A stretch of 49,902 nucleotides of DNA from Bacteroidia bacterium (GTDB lineage Bacteria > Bacteroidota > Bacteroidia > J057 > JAIXKT01), in assembly GCA_026932145.1 (NCBI GenBank), contig JAIXKT010000050.1, positions 32,429 through 82,330 on the forward strand, in the 5' to 3' direction. How positions within the stretch are numbered: position 1 is the first letter of the stretch; the number at the start of each line of letters is the position of its first letter. A program made the translations under genes and the position numbers. Shown one piece after another: positions 17,935 through 25,975 of this stretch. The notes below the pieces were generated by a model. It was not told where the DNA came from. It saw only the letters and a list, made by a program, of their open reading frames with translations, and did not search any database.

Positions 17935-19803
17935 ATGAATCAGGATAACACATTAGAAAATTTAGCATCAGCAGAAGACCAAGATTTTTGGAATACTGTT
18001 GAGGGGTATTCGCAGACAACTCGTACTGAATTAGGAAAGTTGTATGAGCGCACCTTTCATGCTCCACCTCGTTCGAAAGATGTTGTGCGTGGCAAAGTAG
18101 TTGCTATGGACAAACGCGAAGTAGTTGTGAATATTGGTACTAAGTCTGACGGAGTAGTATCTTTGTCAGAGTTTAAAGACTATCCAAATCTAAAAGTTGG
18201 CGACGAAGTAGAAGTTTACTTAGAAGCTATCGAAAATAGATCTGGTGAGATGGTACTTTCTCGAAAACTAGCGAACTCTATTAAAACTTGGGAGAAAATC
18301 AACAAGGCATTAGAGGAAGACGTTATCATGGAAGGTATTGTTAAACGCAGAACCAAAGGTGGCTTCGTAGTTGATTTAGAAGGAATAGAAGCCTTCTTGC
18401 CCGGGTCGCAGGTTGATGTAAAACCTATTCGGGATTACGAGTCTTTTGTAGGCCGGCGCATGGAATTTAAGATAGTTAAAATAAATTCCACCCATGACAA
18501 TGTAGTAATTTCACATAAAGTCCTAATTGAAAAAGGATTAGAAGCCCAAAAGCTCGAAATCCTAAATAAATTGGAAAAAGGCCAAGTTCTCGAAGGAACC
18601 GTCAAAAACATGACTAACTTTGGTGTGTTTATAGACTTAGGTGGCTTAGACGGCTTGTTACATATCACGGATATTTCTTGGGGCAGGATTACTTCACCTG
18701 AAGAAGTGCTCAAATTACATGATAAAATTAACGTTGTTGTATTAGACTTCGATGATGATAAAAAACGTATCAGCTTAGGATTAAAGCAGCTCTACCCTCA
18801 TCCGTGGGATACCTTAGATGCTACTTTAACGGCCGGTAGCCGAATTACCGGAAAAGTAGTAACCATAGCTGACTACGGAATATTTATCGAAATCATACCG
18901 GGCGTAGAAGGTCTTGTTCACGTGAGCGAAATGTCTTGGTCTCAGCATCCTAAAAACCCAACAGAAATCTACAAGATTAGCCAAGATGTGGAAGCTGTTA
19001 TCTTGACCTTAGATAGAGAAGAGCGTAAGATGTCTTTGGGAATAAAGCAACTGACCCAAGATCCTTGGCTCACCGCCGCAGCAAAATATCCGGTTAATTC
19101 GGCGCATAAAGGTATCGTTAGAAATCTTACCAATTATGGTCTTTTTGTAGAACTGGAAGAAGGCGTTGACGGGCTTATCCACGTTTCAGATCTTTCTTGG
19201 TCTAAGAAGTTTAATCACCCCTCCGAATACGTCAAAAAAGACGAGGAATTAGATGTTATAGTTCTCGAAATTGACATAGAGAATCATAAACTTAGTTTAG
19301 GCCATAAACAATTGACCGAAGATCCTTGGGCTACATTTGAATCCATTTTCAGTATGGATTCTGTACACCAAGGTCTCATTACTAAAATAACAGATAAAGG
19401 AGCTATGTTGGAAATGGAGTACGGCGTAGAAGGCTTTACACCAACCAAACATTTGGCTACTGCTCCCGGAGAACCTGCTCTAAAAGTGGGAGATACGATT
19501 GACTTTAAAGTAATTGAATTTAGTAAAGATGCCAAAAAAATAGTTTTTTCACACACAAAATACTGGAAAGACTTACAAGGACAGCTAGAAGATAAAACCA
19601 AAAAGACACGTACATCATCATCTAAAGAAAAAGTCAGCAAGAAATTAGCTGATGCTGAACGTTCTACACTTGGAGAAATTGATGCTTTAGCTGCTCTAAA
19701 AGCTAATTTAATGGCACAAGAAAGAGATGCTGCTAAGGAAAAATTAGAAAAAGCAGCAGAAAAAAATACCAACCGACCAACAGAGGAAAATCCAGAATCA
19801 TAA
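17935..19803 (+). CDS. rpsA: 30S ribosomal protein S1
   Basis: Binds mRNA on the 30S subunit and helps initiation, which matters in a phylum that barely uses Shine-Dalgarno pairing. The 622-residue protein has six S1 (OB-fold) repeats at about 50-118, 132-200, 216-285, 302-372, 388-457 and 474-540, several with the NxGVFxDLGGxxGLxHxxDxSW type signature (for example TNFGVFIDLGGLDGLLHITD). A charged Lys/Glu-rich tail of about 80 residues follows. The ATG at 17935 sits about 20 bases after the predicted transcription start. It is monocistronic: its own promoter precedes it and a strong terminator follows 22 bases after the stop. Confidence 0.96.
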   Translation: MNQDNTLENLASAEDQDFWNTVEGYSQTTRTELGKLYERTFHAPPRSKDVVRGKVVAMDKREVVVNIGTKSDGVVSLSEFKDYPNLKVGDEVEVYLEAIENRSGEMVLSRKLANSIKTWEKINKALEEDVIMEGIVKRRTKGGFVVDLEGIEAFLPGSQVDVKPIRDYESFVGRRMEFKIVKINSTHDNVVISHKVLIEKGLEAQKLEILNKLEKGQVLEGTVKNMTNFGVFIDLGGLDGLLHITDISWGRITSPEEVLKLHDKINVVVLDFDDDKKRISLGLKQLYPHPWDTLDATLTAGSRITGKVVTIADYGIFIEIIPGVEGLVHVSEMSWSQHPKNPTEIYKISQDVEAVILTLDREERKMSLGIKQLTQDPWLTAAAKYPVNSAHKGIVRNLTNYGLFVELEEGVDGLIHVSDLSWSKKFNHPSEYVKKDEELDVIVLEIDIENHKLSLGHKQLTEDPWATFESIFSMDSVHQGLITKITDKGAMLEMEYGVEGFTPTKHLATAPGEPALKVGDTIDFKVIEFSKDAKKIVFSHTKYWKDLQGQLEDKTKKTRTSSSKEKVSKKLADAERSTLGEIDALAALKANLMAQERDAAKEKLEKAAEKNTNRPTEENPES

Positions 19804-19825
19804 AAAACGGATTCATATCGCTTTC

Positions 19826-19862
19826 AAAGGGGTTTGTTTTACAATAAAACAAACCCCTTTTT
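19826..19862 (+). terminator. Rho-independent terminator of rpsA
   Basis: A perfect 16-bp stem (19826-19841 with 19845-19860) with a three-base loop and a GGGG/CCCC core ends in a short T-run, right after the rpsA stop. The A-rich left side also makes it a reasonable terminator in the other direction, but no minus-strand gene needs it. Confidence 0.9.
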
Positions 19863-19965
19863 GGTTCTTTCTACTTCTGCAACAATAGTAATCCCAAAAT
19901 AAAATATCCCCTCTACCCCAATAGCACTCAAGTAAATTCTGTAGTTTTATGGCTGGAATTTTGTG

Positions 19966-19973
19966 TATGTTTG
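19966..19973 (+). promoter_or_regulatory. -7 box (TATGTTTG) immediately before the 68-residue membrane-protein gene
   Basis: TATGTTTG at 19966-19973 fits TAnnTTTG and ends four bases before the ATG at 19978, so the transcript would start at or inside the start codon (leaderless). I see only a weak T-rich -33 region. It argues against the longer GTG start at 19963, which would overlap the box. Confidence 0.45.
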
Positions 19974-19977
19974 TGCT

Positions 19978-20184
19978 ATGGAGAAGATATTGGTTTACTT
20001 TGGAGCATTAATAGGTGTTTTTTTCATTGGTGTCGGGATCTATTTAATAGTAGGGCCTCCAGCGTTAGATTCTAAATATCAATCTCTTTTTGGAGTTTTG
20101 GTGATTTTATATGGGATATTTCGCAGCTATCGTTCGTGGACACTAATCCAACGATTACAACAAAATTCAGACGACTCTGAGTGA
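19978..20184 (+). CDS. Small two-helix membrane protein of unknown function
   Basis: I do not recognise a family. The 68-residue protein starts MEKILVYFGALIGVFFIGVG and has two predicted TM helices (about 5-25 and 38-53), a short loop (PPALDSKYQS) and a soluble tail rich in Gln, Asp and Ser. The frame can be extended to a GTG at 19963, but that codon overlaps the likely -7 box, so I use the ATG. It lies between the rpsA terminator and accD, with 50 bases to accD and the same direction, and could be co-transcribed with accD, though accD also has its own TAACTTTG box. Being short, it is less certain than its neighbours, but the hydrophobic pattern and start signals support a real gene. Confidence 0.65.
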   Translation: MEKILVYFGALIGVFFIGVGIYLIVGPPALDSKYQSLFGVLVILYGIFRSYRSWTLIQRLQQNSDDSE

Positions 20185-20203
20185 GTAGCAAAATATAATT
20201 TTG

Positions 20204-20211
20204 TAACTTTG
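20204..20211 (+). promoter_or_regulatory. Possible accD -7 box (TAACTTTG)
   Basis: TAACTTTG matches TAnnTTTG and would start a transcript about 15-18 bases before the accD ATG at 20235. No clear -33 element is seen. Confidence 0.4.
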
Positions 20212-20234
20212 AAACCCTTAAAATAAGAACAAAT

Positions 20235-21113
20235 ATGCCATTAGAATGGTTTAAACGCTCTAAGGAAGGAATTACTACTTCTACGGAAAAAAAGATAGAA
20301 GCTCCTGACGGATTGTGGATAAAATGCCCCACTTGTAAAAAGGCATCCCACATACGGGACTTACGGGAAAACCTACATGTTTGCAGCTCTTGTGAATACC
20401 ATTTTCAAATTGGCAGCGCTGAATATTTTGCCATTTTATTTGATAATAATCAGTTTAAAGAGCTTTTCTCCAATATTTTACCGGCAGATCCCCTGTCTTT
20501 TGAAGATACAAAACAATATGCAAAAAGGTTAGAAGCCGCCCAAAAAACTACGGGATTAAACGATGCCGCACGGGTAGCAACCGGCAATATTGATAGCAGC
20601 CCGGTGGTAATAGCTTGTATGGATTTTCGATTTATTGGCGGAAGTATGGGTAGCGTAGTGGGAGAAAAAGTTTCCTTAGCAATTCAATATGCTCGTGAGA
20701 ACCGCTATCCGTTGATTATCATTTCAAAATCCGGTGGGGCACGTATGATGGAAGGCTCACTTAGTTTGATGCAGATGGCTAAAACCAGCGCACAGTTAGC
20801 TCTTTTAGCCCAGCAAAAAATCCCCTATATTTCTATTCTTACTGACCCGACTACCGGCGGCGTAACAGCCAGTTTTGCCACCTTAGGCGACTTTAATATT
20901 GCGGAACCCAAAGCACTTATTGGCTTTGCCGGCCCGCGCGTAGTCAAAGAAACCATAGGTAAAGATTTACCCAAAGACTTCCAAACAGCAGAATTCCTTT
21001 TAGAACACGGCTTTGTAGATTTTATCGTATCACGAGATAAACTAAAAACGAAATTAGCGTCATTATTAAATATGCTCAAAAGTAACCCTATGAGCCATGA
21101 TGTATCTGGTTAA
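20235..21113 (+). CDS. accD: Acetyl-CoA carboxylase carboxyltransferase subunit beta
   Basis: Carboxyltransferase beta subunit that, with AccA, moves the carboxyl from biotin to acetyl-CoA to give malonyl-CoA for fatty-acid synthesis. The 292-residue protein has the N-terminal zinc ribbon (Cys31, Cys34, Cys50, Cys53; CPTC...CSSC) and the carboxyltransferase core with SKSGGARMMEG, PTTGGVTASFA and IGFAGPRVVKETIG. Length and motifs are complete. The ATG at 20235 follows a likely -7 box. Its last 17 bases overlap the start of a NodB-type deacetylase gene, so the two are probably translationally coupled. accA is not in the window. Confidence 0.96.
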   Translation: MPLEWFKRSKEGITTSTEKKIEAPDGLWIKCPTCKKASHIRDLRENLHVCSSCEYHFQIGSAEYFAILFDNNQFKELFSNILPADPLSFEDTKQYAKRLEAAQKTTGLNDAARVATGNIDSSPVVIACMDFRFIGGSMGSVVGEKVSLAIQYARENRYPLIIISKSGGARMMEGSLSLMQMAKTSAQLALLAQQKIPYISILTDPTTGGVTASFATLGDFNIAEPKALIGFAGPRVVKETIGKDLPKDFQTAEFLLEHGFVDFIVSRDKLKTKLASLLNMLKSNPMSHDVSG

Positions 21114-21762
21114 AACTCCGCCATTTATACCTTTACTCTTCCCTAAATATTGGTGGCAGCTTCCTGCTAAAACCAAAGAACTGTATTTAACCTTTGATGA
21201 CGGCCCTACTCCAAACGTAACGGAATGGGTGCTAAAAGAGTTAGCTCGCTATCAAGCGAAGGCTACTTTTTTTTTGGTTGGTAATAACGTTTCAAAGTTT
21301 CCGGAAATTACTCGCCAGATTATTTCTGAAGGCCATGAGATAGGAAACCACACCTACACTCATTTACATGGCTGGAAAGCACATCCAGAAAAATATCTGG
21401 AGGAAATCAACCGAACAAATGATGTCATTTATCAAACTACGGGAAGAATACCTACTCTTTTCAGGCCACCTTACGGCAAATTTAGCCGATTCGCCAGACC
21501 GGCAATTTTACAACGCCACCAAATTGTTATGTGGGATGTTTTACCCGGAGATTTTGATCCAACTATTTCTTCGCAAATGTGCTTGTCTAATGCACTTACC
21601 CATATCAAAGCCGGTGCAATTTATGTTTTACACGACAGTTTAAAGTGCCAACACAAGATAGAATACGTTCTTCCTAAGTTGTTAGACACCATCTATGAGC
21701 GCGGGCTTACCAGTGAAACTTTGCCTATCCCAAGTTTTTTGCCCGAAGCTATAACAGCATAG
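21097..21762 (+). CDS. NodB-type polysaccharide deacetylase
   Basis: Carbohydrate esterase family 4 enzyme likely to remove N-acetyl groups from peptidoglycan or another GlcNAc polymer. The 221-residue protein shows the NodB motifs in order: TFDDGPTPN (catalytic Asp and metal Asp), GNHTYTHLHGW (two metal-binding His), FRPPYGKFSR, the DVLPGDFDPT region and YVLHDS. There is no clear cleavable signal peptide; the N terminus (VKTPPFIPLLFPKYWW) is moderately hydrophobic, so location is unclear. It begins inside accD (17-base overlap) with two adjacent ATG codons at 21097 and 21100, either of which could be used. It converges with the TonB receptor at 21782, with no evident terminator in the 19 bases between. 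Confidence 0.9.
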   Translation: MMYLVKTPPFIPLLFPKYWWQLPAKTKELYLTFDDGPTPNVTEWVLKELARYQAKATFFLVGNNVSKFPEITRQIISEGHEIGNHTYTHLHGWKAHPEKYLEEINRTNDVIYQTTGRIPTLFRPPYGKFSRFARPAILQRHQIVMWDVLPGDFDPTISSQMCLSNALTHIKAGAIYVLHDSLKCQHKIEYVLPKLLDTIYERGLTSETLPIPSFLPEAITA

Positions 21763-21781
21763 TCAAATAAAACTCAACCGA

Positions 21782-24580
21782 TTATTGTAAATCAACAGTT
21801 GCCGAGAAATAGGCTAATCTCCCGATTTTTGGGCCACCATATACTTGATACTGAGCATTATTCAGCAAGTTAGATGCACCCAACTTAAAAGTTGTTTTCA
21901 GCTTGTTATCACGGTAGTTAACTTGAGCATCTACTAAGTCATAAGTGGGTACGTATCCGGTAAATTGCGGAGAACCTTCAAATAAAAATCCTTCAACCCA
22001 TTTATAGTTAACACTAAAACCTACGTTGCGAATATTTATTTTTCCCATTTTTAGCTGAAATTCACGGCCAGAAACGCCTATGTTGAACTTATGTTTAGGA
22101 GTGTTAAAAGCCGGTATGATTGGGTCGATAGAACCTAAGCGATCTAAGACATTGTAAGAATAATTTCCATTAACGGAATAGTGCTGTTTGAAAAAATAGG
22201 TTGTAGCTATGGAAAACCCGTTGGTAACAACCATATCATCTGTATTTGCAGAAACCCGATAAACAGTAATTGGTCTATTTACATTTGGATCTCGGGAAGG
22301 AGCAGTGCTTACTAAGCGGTAGCCTAAAAAGTCGTAGTACCAACTCATATAGGCACTTGCATCAATGAATAAATGGCCAAAAAGTGTTCCTTTGTATCCT
22401 ATTTCTATAGAACGGACTCTTTCCGGACGTACACGTTTGATTTTGGCAAATTCAAGCGTATCATAGTTAAACGCAGAATTATAAAAATTAACCAATGAAG
22501 ATAACGTAACCAAGGTATCCACTCCCTCAATATTTCCAATTAAAATAGCTCGACCTACGTTGTAGTAAAGGTATTGGTCTTGTAAGGTAGGATTTCTTAA
22601 CGCAGAAGAGAAAGAAAGGCGGAAATTGTGGTTTTTGCGGATACTGTAAACAGCTGAGGCTGCAGGAGAAAATAAAGTGTTAAAATTCCGATTTTTATCT
22701 ATCCGAAGGGCTATATTGACTTTCAATCTATCTGCGAGAAATTTTTTCTCGGCGGTAATGAAGCTGCCGATTTCATCGTTGGTGATTTTCTTTCCGCTGG
22801 TATCACTGAATATTGTTCCCTGAGAATTCGGAAGATATAGTCTGTAGTTTACCCCAACTTTTATTTCGGCAAACTTGGGGGTAAATTTATATTCTCCCAT
22901 GATGTGGGCAAGGGCGGATTTATCCCAAAAACGAGATCCGCCGCCGATAAATGTTGTGTTATTTATTATTCTGTTAAACTCTCGGACGAACTCTGGAGTG
23001 CCGGGTTGTAGGCGGGGAAGGCCACCAAATAGCGGATTTCCAATACCATCAGCATAGTTCCGAGCAAGTTGATGCCAAATTAATAGTGAATCATAGTTAG
23101 CTCCTAAGACTGAGTCAGCAATATGCAGGTTGGTCGTTTGTCCGGGCTGGTCAAATACCGGAACACCGGGCATACCCGGCAACTGCCGAATGCGTGGATA
23201 CATACGACTCCAGTAATTAGAATAATCTTGCGACCAGAAGTTATCACTTTTAGAGTATCGTTCAAGAAGTAAAGCTGTAAAAACAGCATCATAAGACCGG
23301 CCGGCATCTTCTTGGGTCGTATAAGCACGAACCATAAATTTATCCCCCTTAAACTCCAAACGATGCTGCTGGAAAATAATATCTTTCAAACTATAACGGT
23401 TATCCCCTTGATAAACAGTAGTTCCTGTTCCAAAATTATAGCTGTAAATAAGTTCTGTTTTAGCTGTTGGTTTAAAGTAAGCGGCAGCAGCTAACTTGAT
23501 AGAGCGGGTGTTATAGTCCACTAAGTCTTTTTCTAAGTATCCAGTACGGTGGTAAATATTCAGGCCGGGGAAGTTTCTCCGGCCATAATTATCCGAAAAA
23601 TTATTCGCACCTGTGGTTATGTTTTCGTCCCCATAACGATTTACAGCATCATATCCTCCGGGATTGTTAGTTCCTGCTAATGACTGAGTTGTTGGAGCCA
23701 TATTGTCAGCCATCCAATCGTATGCCTTCATTAAAGAATAATTAAACTTAAATCCCCACTTAGCATCTCCGGCTGAATTATTGATAACGAATGCGTGCCT
23801 AACTACAATTTCGGTTAAATCCCGTTCACCTACTTTTACCATTGCAGAAAAGCCGGGATGTAAAAACGGACTTTTGGTAGTCATATTTACTACTCCGTTA
23901 AAGGCATTAGGTCCATATTGGGCAGAACTAGCCCCAACGACCAATTCAACACTTTGAACATCCAATTCCGAAGCTCCCATAAAATTTCCCAACGAAAAAT
24001 TTAAGCCAGGAGCCTGATTATCAACTCCGTCTATTAACTGTAAAGAACGAACCGGGCGTGTACTGTTAAATCCCCGTGTGTTGATAATCTTAAATCCTAA
24101 ACTCGATGCCGTTAAATCTACTCCCTTTAAATTGGCTAACCCTTCATAGAAATTTGCCGCAGGGGTTTCTTTTATTCCGATAACATCCATAGACTCTACG
24201 GTAAGTGGAGATTCTTTTTGCTTTTCGGTAATACGTGTATCTACAATGACTACTTCCGGCCCTACGGATTCTACCTCAAGCATTTCTGCAACAACCGGCT
24301 TCGCAGCAGTTGTAACATTAACTTCAAGTTGCTGATAACCAACATAATGAAAAACCAAAACAACTGGAAATTTATCAGTGTAGTTTAATTTGAACTTTCC
24401 GTCTGCATCAGACATTGTGCCGACTTGGCTATTTTTTACCATAATTCGCGCTCCGATGAGTGCCTCGCCGGTAGTTTTGTCTTTTACCAAGCCGGTGATT
24501 GTTTGGGCATAGCCAACTGTAACCCCAGCTAACCACACACACCAAAGCAATCGTGTTAAAATCCGCACAACTGAACCCAT
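21782..24580 (-). CDS. TonB-dependent outer-membrane receptor
   Basis: Outer-membrane transporter with unknown substrate. The 932-residue protein has a signal peptide (MGSVVRILTRLLWCVWLAG, cut after YAQ), a carboxypeptidase-regulatory-like domain (ITGLVKDKTTGEALIGARI, GTMSDADGKFKLNY), a plug domain (NTRGFNSTRPVRSLQLIDG, VELVVGASSAQYGPNAFNGVVNM) and a large barrel with the usual RNPTLQDQYLYYN and C-terminal KLGASNLLNNAQYQVYGGP stretches, ending in an aromatic strand. It is complete. No SusD-like gene is next to it. It is divergent from the DUF6089-like gene, with 178 bases between their starts. It differs in sequence from the receptor at 2169-4655, so it is not a recent duplicate. Confidence 0.92.
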   Translation of the reverse strand: MGSVVRILTRLLWCVWLAGVTVGYAQTITGLVKDKTTGEALIGARIMVKNSQVGTMSDADGKFKLNYTDKFPVVLVFHYVGYQQLEVNVTTAAKPVVAEMLEVESVGPEVVIVDTRITEKQKESPLTVESMDVIGIKETPAANFYEGLANLKGVDLTASSLGFKIINTRGFNSTRPVRSLQLIDGVDNQAPGLNFSLGNFMGASELDVQSVELVVGASSAQYGPNAFNGVVNMTTKSPFLHPGFSAMVKVGERDLTEIVVRHAFVINNSAGDAKWGFKFNYSLMKAYDWMADNMAPTTQSLAGTNNPGGYDAVNRYGDENITTGANNFSDNYGRRNFPGLNIYHRTGYLEKDLVDYNTRSIKLAAAAYFKPTAKTELIYSYNFGTGTTVYQGDNRYSLKDIIFQQHRLEFKGDKFMVRAYTTQEDAGRSYDAVFTALLLERYSKSDNFWSQDYSNYWSRMYPRIRQLPGMPGVPVFDQPGQTTNLHIADSVLGANYDSLLIWHQLARNYADGIGNPLFGGLPRLQPGTPEFVREFNRIINNTTFIGGGSRFWDKSALAHIMGEYKFTPKFAEIKVGVNYRLYLPNSQGTIFSDTSGKKITNDEIGSFITAEKKFLADRLKVNIALRIDKNRNFNTLFSPAASAVYSIRKNHNFRLSFSSALRNPTLQDQYLYYNVGRAILIGNIEGVDTLVTLSSLVNFYNSAFNYDTLEFAKIKRVRPERVRSIEIGYKGTLFGHLFIDASAYMSWYYDFLGYRLVSTAPSRDPNVNRPITVYRVSANTDDMVVTNGFSIATTYFFKQHYSVNGNYSYNVLDRLGSIDPIIPAFNTPKHKFNIGVSGREFQLKMGKINIRNVGFSVNYKWVEGFLFEGSPQFTGYVPTYDLVDAQVNYRDNKLKTTFKLGASNLLNNAQYQVYGGPKIGRLAYFSATVDLQ

Positions 24581-24704
24581 GCCGCGAAATTAACAATATG
24601 CGCGAATTAAACTACGAATAGAAACTCAAGAAAAATTAGATACAGCACTCACAAGTAACAATCCCCAGTTTTTTCAACTACCTAAGATAGTTGTTGGAAA
24701 AAAT

Positions 24705-24736
24705 TTTGCATTTATCTTGTCTTTATTTTATCTTTG
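24705..24736 (+). promoter_or_regulatory. Promoter of the DUF6089-like gene
   Basis: TTTG at 24705-24708, a 20-base spacer, then TATCTTTG at 24729-24736: an exact match to the Bacteroidota sigma-A pattern. Transcription would start near 24743, about 16 bases before the ATG at 24759. Confidence 0.8.
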
Positions 24737-24758
24737 CGCCTGAAAGCTATTGTGTATC

Positions 24759-25694
24759 ATGAAAAAAGTCCTAATTATTGCGTTGACGTGTGCGTGGTTT
24801 GTAGCAGGCATCTCATCTGTTTTTTCCCAGAGAGGAAAGGGATATACTTATTTTAGTGTTGGCCCTTCACTTGGAACCACTAACTATAAAGGAGATTTAG
24901 ATGATGACTTTACCCTTAAATTTACGAAGTTTGGCTTAGGTGCAATGGGTTACTATCAATTTCATCCGCATATGTCCTTGCGCCTGAATTTTAGCCAAGG
25001 CTGGATGGGAGCAAGTGATTCTGTTACCAAAAACTTTTCGCGGAATTATCGGAATCTTAGTTTTCGTTCTCCCATAACGGAGTTAAGTGTTCAGCTCATT
25101 TATGATTTTTTTGGCTCTAATAGACGTTATAAATATCGCCGAGATTGGACACCTTTTGCTTTCACAGGTGTAGGTGTGTTTACCTTTAATCCAAAGGCAA
25201 AAGCCAATGACGGGAAATGGTATGCTTTACAGCCCTTAGGAACAGAAGGACAGTATTTAGTGGGTGTAAGTGGAACCCCCAAACCGTATTCACTCACGCA
25301 AATTTGTATTCCCATTGGAGTTGGAGTAAAACGCAGATTATCTGAAAAATGGGATTTACGTGTGGAAATAGGAATGCGCAAAGTATTTACAGATTATCTG
25401 GATGATGTAAGTGATAAATATGCCAACCCAGAAGAGATGTATAGACAAATGGGAGCTATTGCTTTTGAATTAGCCGATAGAAGTAATTACGTTCGTTCCG
25501 CAGCTGACCCTACACAATTAGGGAGAACACTACCTTTTGCCGATAGAGCCAGAGATGGACAAGGCCGTTTACTTTCCGGCTATTGGCAAAATGATATTCG
25601 CGGGTTTAAATCCCAAGATGATTGGTATGTGTATTCTTGTGTTTCTGTTTCCTATATCTTGGATTTTGTACGATGCCCAAAATTTGGAAATTAA
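24759..25694 (+). CDS. DUF6089-like outer-membrane beta-barrel protein
   Basis: Probable outer-membrane protein of the DUF6089 kind. From the ATG at 24759 the 311-residue protein has a signal peptide (MKKVLIIALTCAWFVAGIS, cut after FSQ) followed by alternating beta-strand sequence: YFSVGPSLGTTNYKGDL, an FGLGAMGYYQFHPHMSLR strand pair, VGVKRRLSEKWDLRVEIGMRK and a final VSYILDFVRCPKF strand. The frame runs upstream to a TTG at 24750, but the ATG at 24759 starts the signal peptide and lies just after a good promoter, so I use it. No function beyond barrel assembly can be read. It is followed by a separate tRNA promoter. Confidence 0.85.
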   Translation: MKKVLIIALTCAWFVAGISSVFSQRGKGYTYFSVGPSLGTTNYKGDLDDDFTLKFTKFGLGAMGYYQFHPHMSLRLNFSQGWMGASDSVTKNFSRNYRNLSFRSPITELSVQLIYDFFGSNRRYKYRRDWTPFAFTGVGVFTFNPKAKANDGKWYALQPLGTEGQYLVGVSGTPKPYSLTQICIPIGVGVKRRLSEKWDLRVEIGMRKVFTDYLDDVSDKYANPEEMYRQMGAIAFELADRSNYVRSAADPTQLGRTLPFADRARDGQGRLLSGYWQNDIRGFKSQDDWYVYSCVSVSYILDFVRCPKFGN

Positions 25695-25723
25695 AAATCT
25701 GCTAAAAAAATAGTTTTTTTTTC

Positions 25724-25755
25724 TTGACTTAGTAAAAAAAACGTTCGTACCTTTG
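25724..25755 (+). promoter_or_regulatory. Promoter of the tRNA-Gly/tRNA-Leu operon
   Basis: TTGAC at 25724-25728 and TACCTTTG at 25748-25755 (21 bases between TTG and TA) form a strong Bacteroidota promoter. Transcription would begin around 25762, about seven bases before mature tRNA-Gly. Confidence 0.85.
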
Positions 25756-25768
25756 CAGTGCGAAATAA

Positions 25769-25841
25769 GCGGGAGTAGCTCAGTTGGTAGAGCGCAACCT
25801 TGCCAAGGTTGAGGTCGCGAGTTCGAGACTCGTCTCCCGCT
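25769..25841 (+). tRNA. tRNA-Gly (GCC)
   Basis: A complete cloverleaf: acceptor GCGGGAG/CTCCCGC, D arm GCTC/GAGC, anticodon stem CAACC/GGTTG with loop TTGCCAA (anticodon GCC at 25802-25804) and a T arm with GTTCGAG. CCA is not encoded and must be added. It is the first gene of a two-tRNA transcript, 34 bases before tRNA-Leu. Confidence 0.97.
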
Positions 25842-25875
25842 CAAGCGGCAATCACGTTGTCGCTTTCGTTTTTGT

Positions 25876-25962
25876 GCCGAGGTGGTGGAACAGGTAGACA
25901 CGCAGGACTTAAAATCCTGTCGCCAGAAAAAGGCGGTGCGGGTTCGATTCCCGCCCTCGGTA
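25876..25962 (+). tRNA. tRNA-Leu (TAA)
   Basis: A class II tRNA: acceptor GCCGAGG/CCTCGGT (one G-T wobble), anticodon stem CAGGA/TCCTG with loop CTTAAAA (anticodon TAA at 25910-25912), an extended variable arm (GTCGCCAGAAAAAGGCGGT) and T loop GTTCGATTC. CCA is not encoded. The next reading frame begins 14 bases after its 3' end. Confidence 0.97.
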
Positions 25963-25975
25963 CTACGCTAATTAA

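Noticed and set aside
19284-19772. 162-codon antisense frame at the end of rpsA
   Set aside because: Shadow of the S1 gene: Ser/Leu-rich translation of the complement of Lys/Glu-rich codons.
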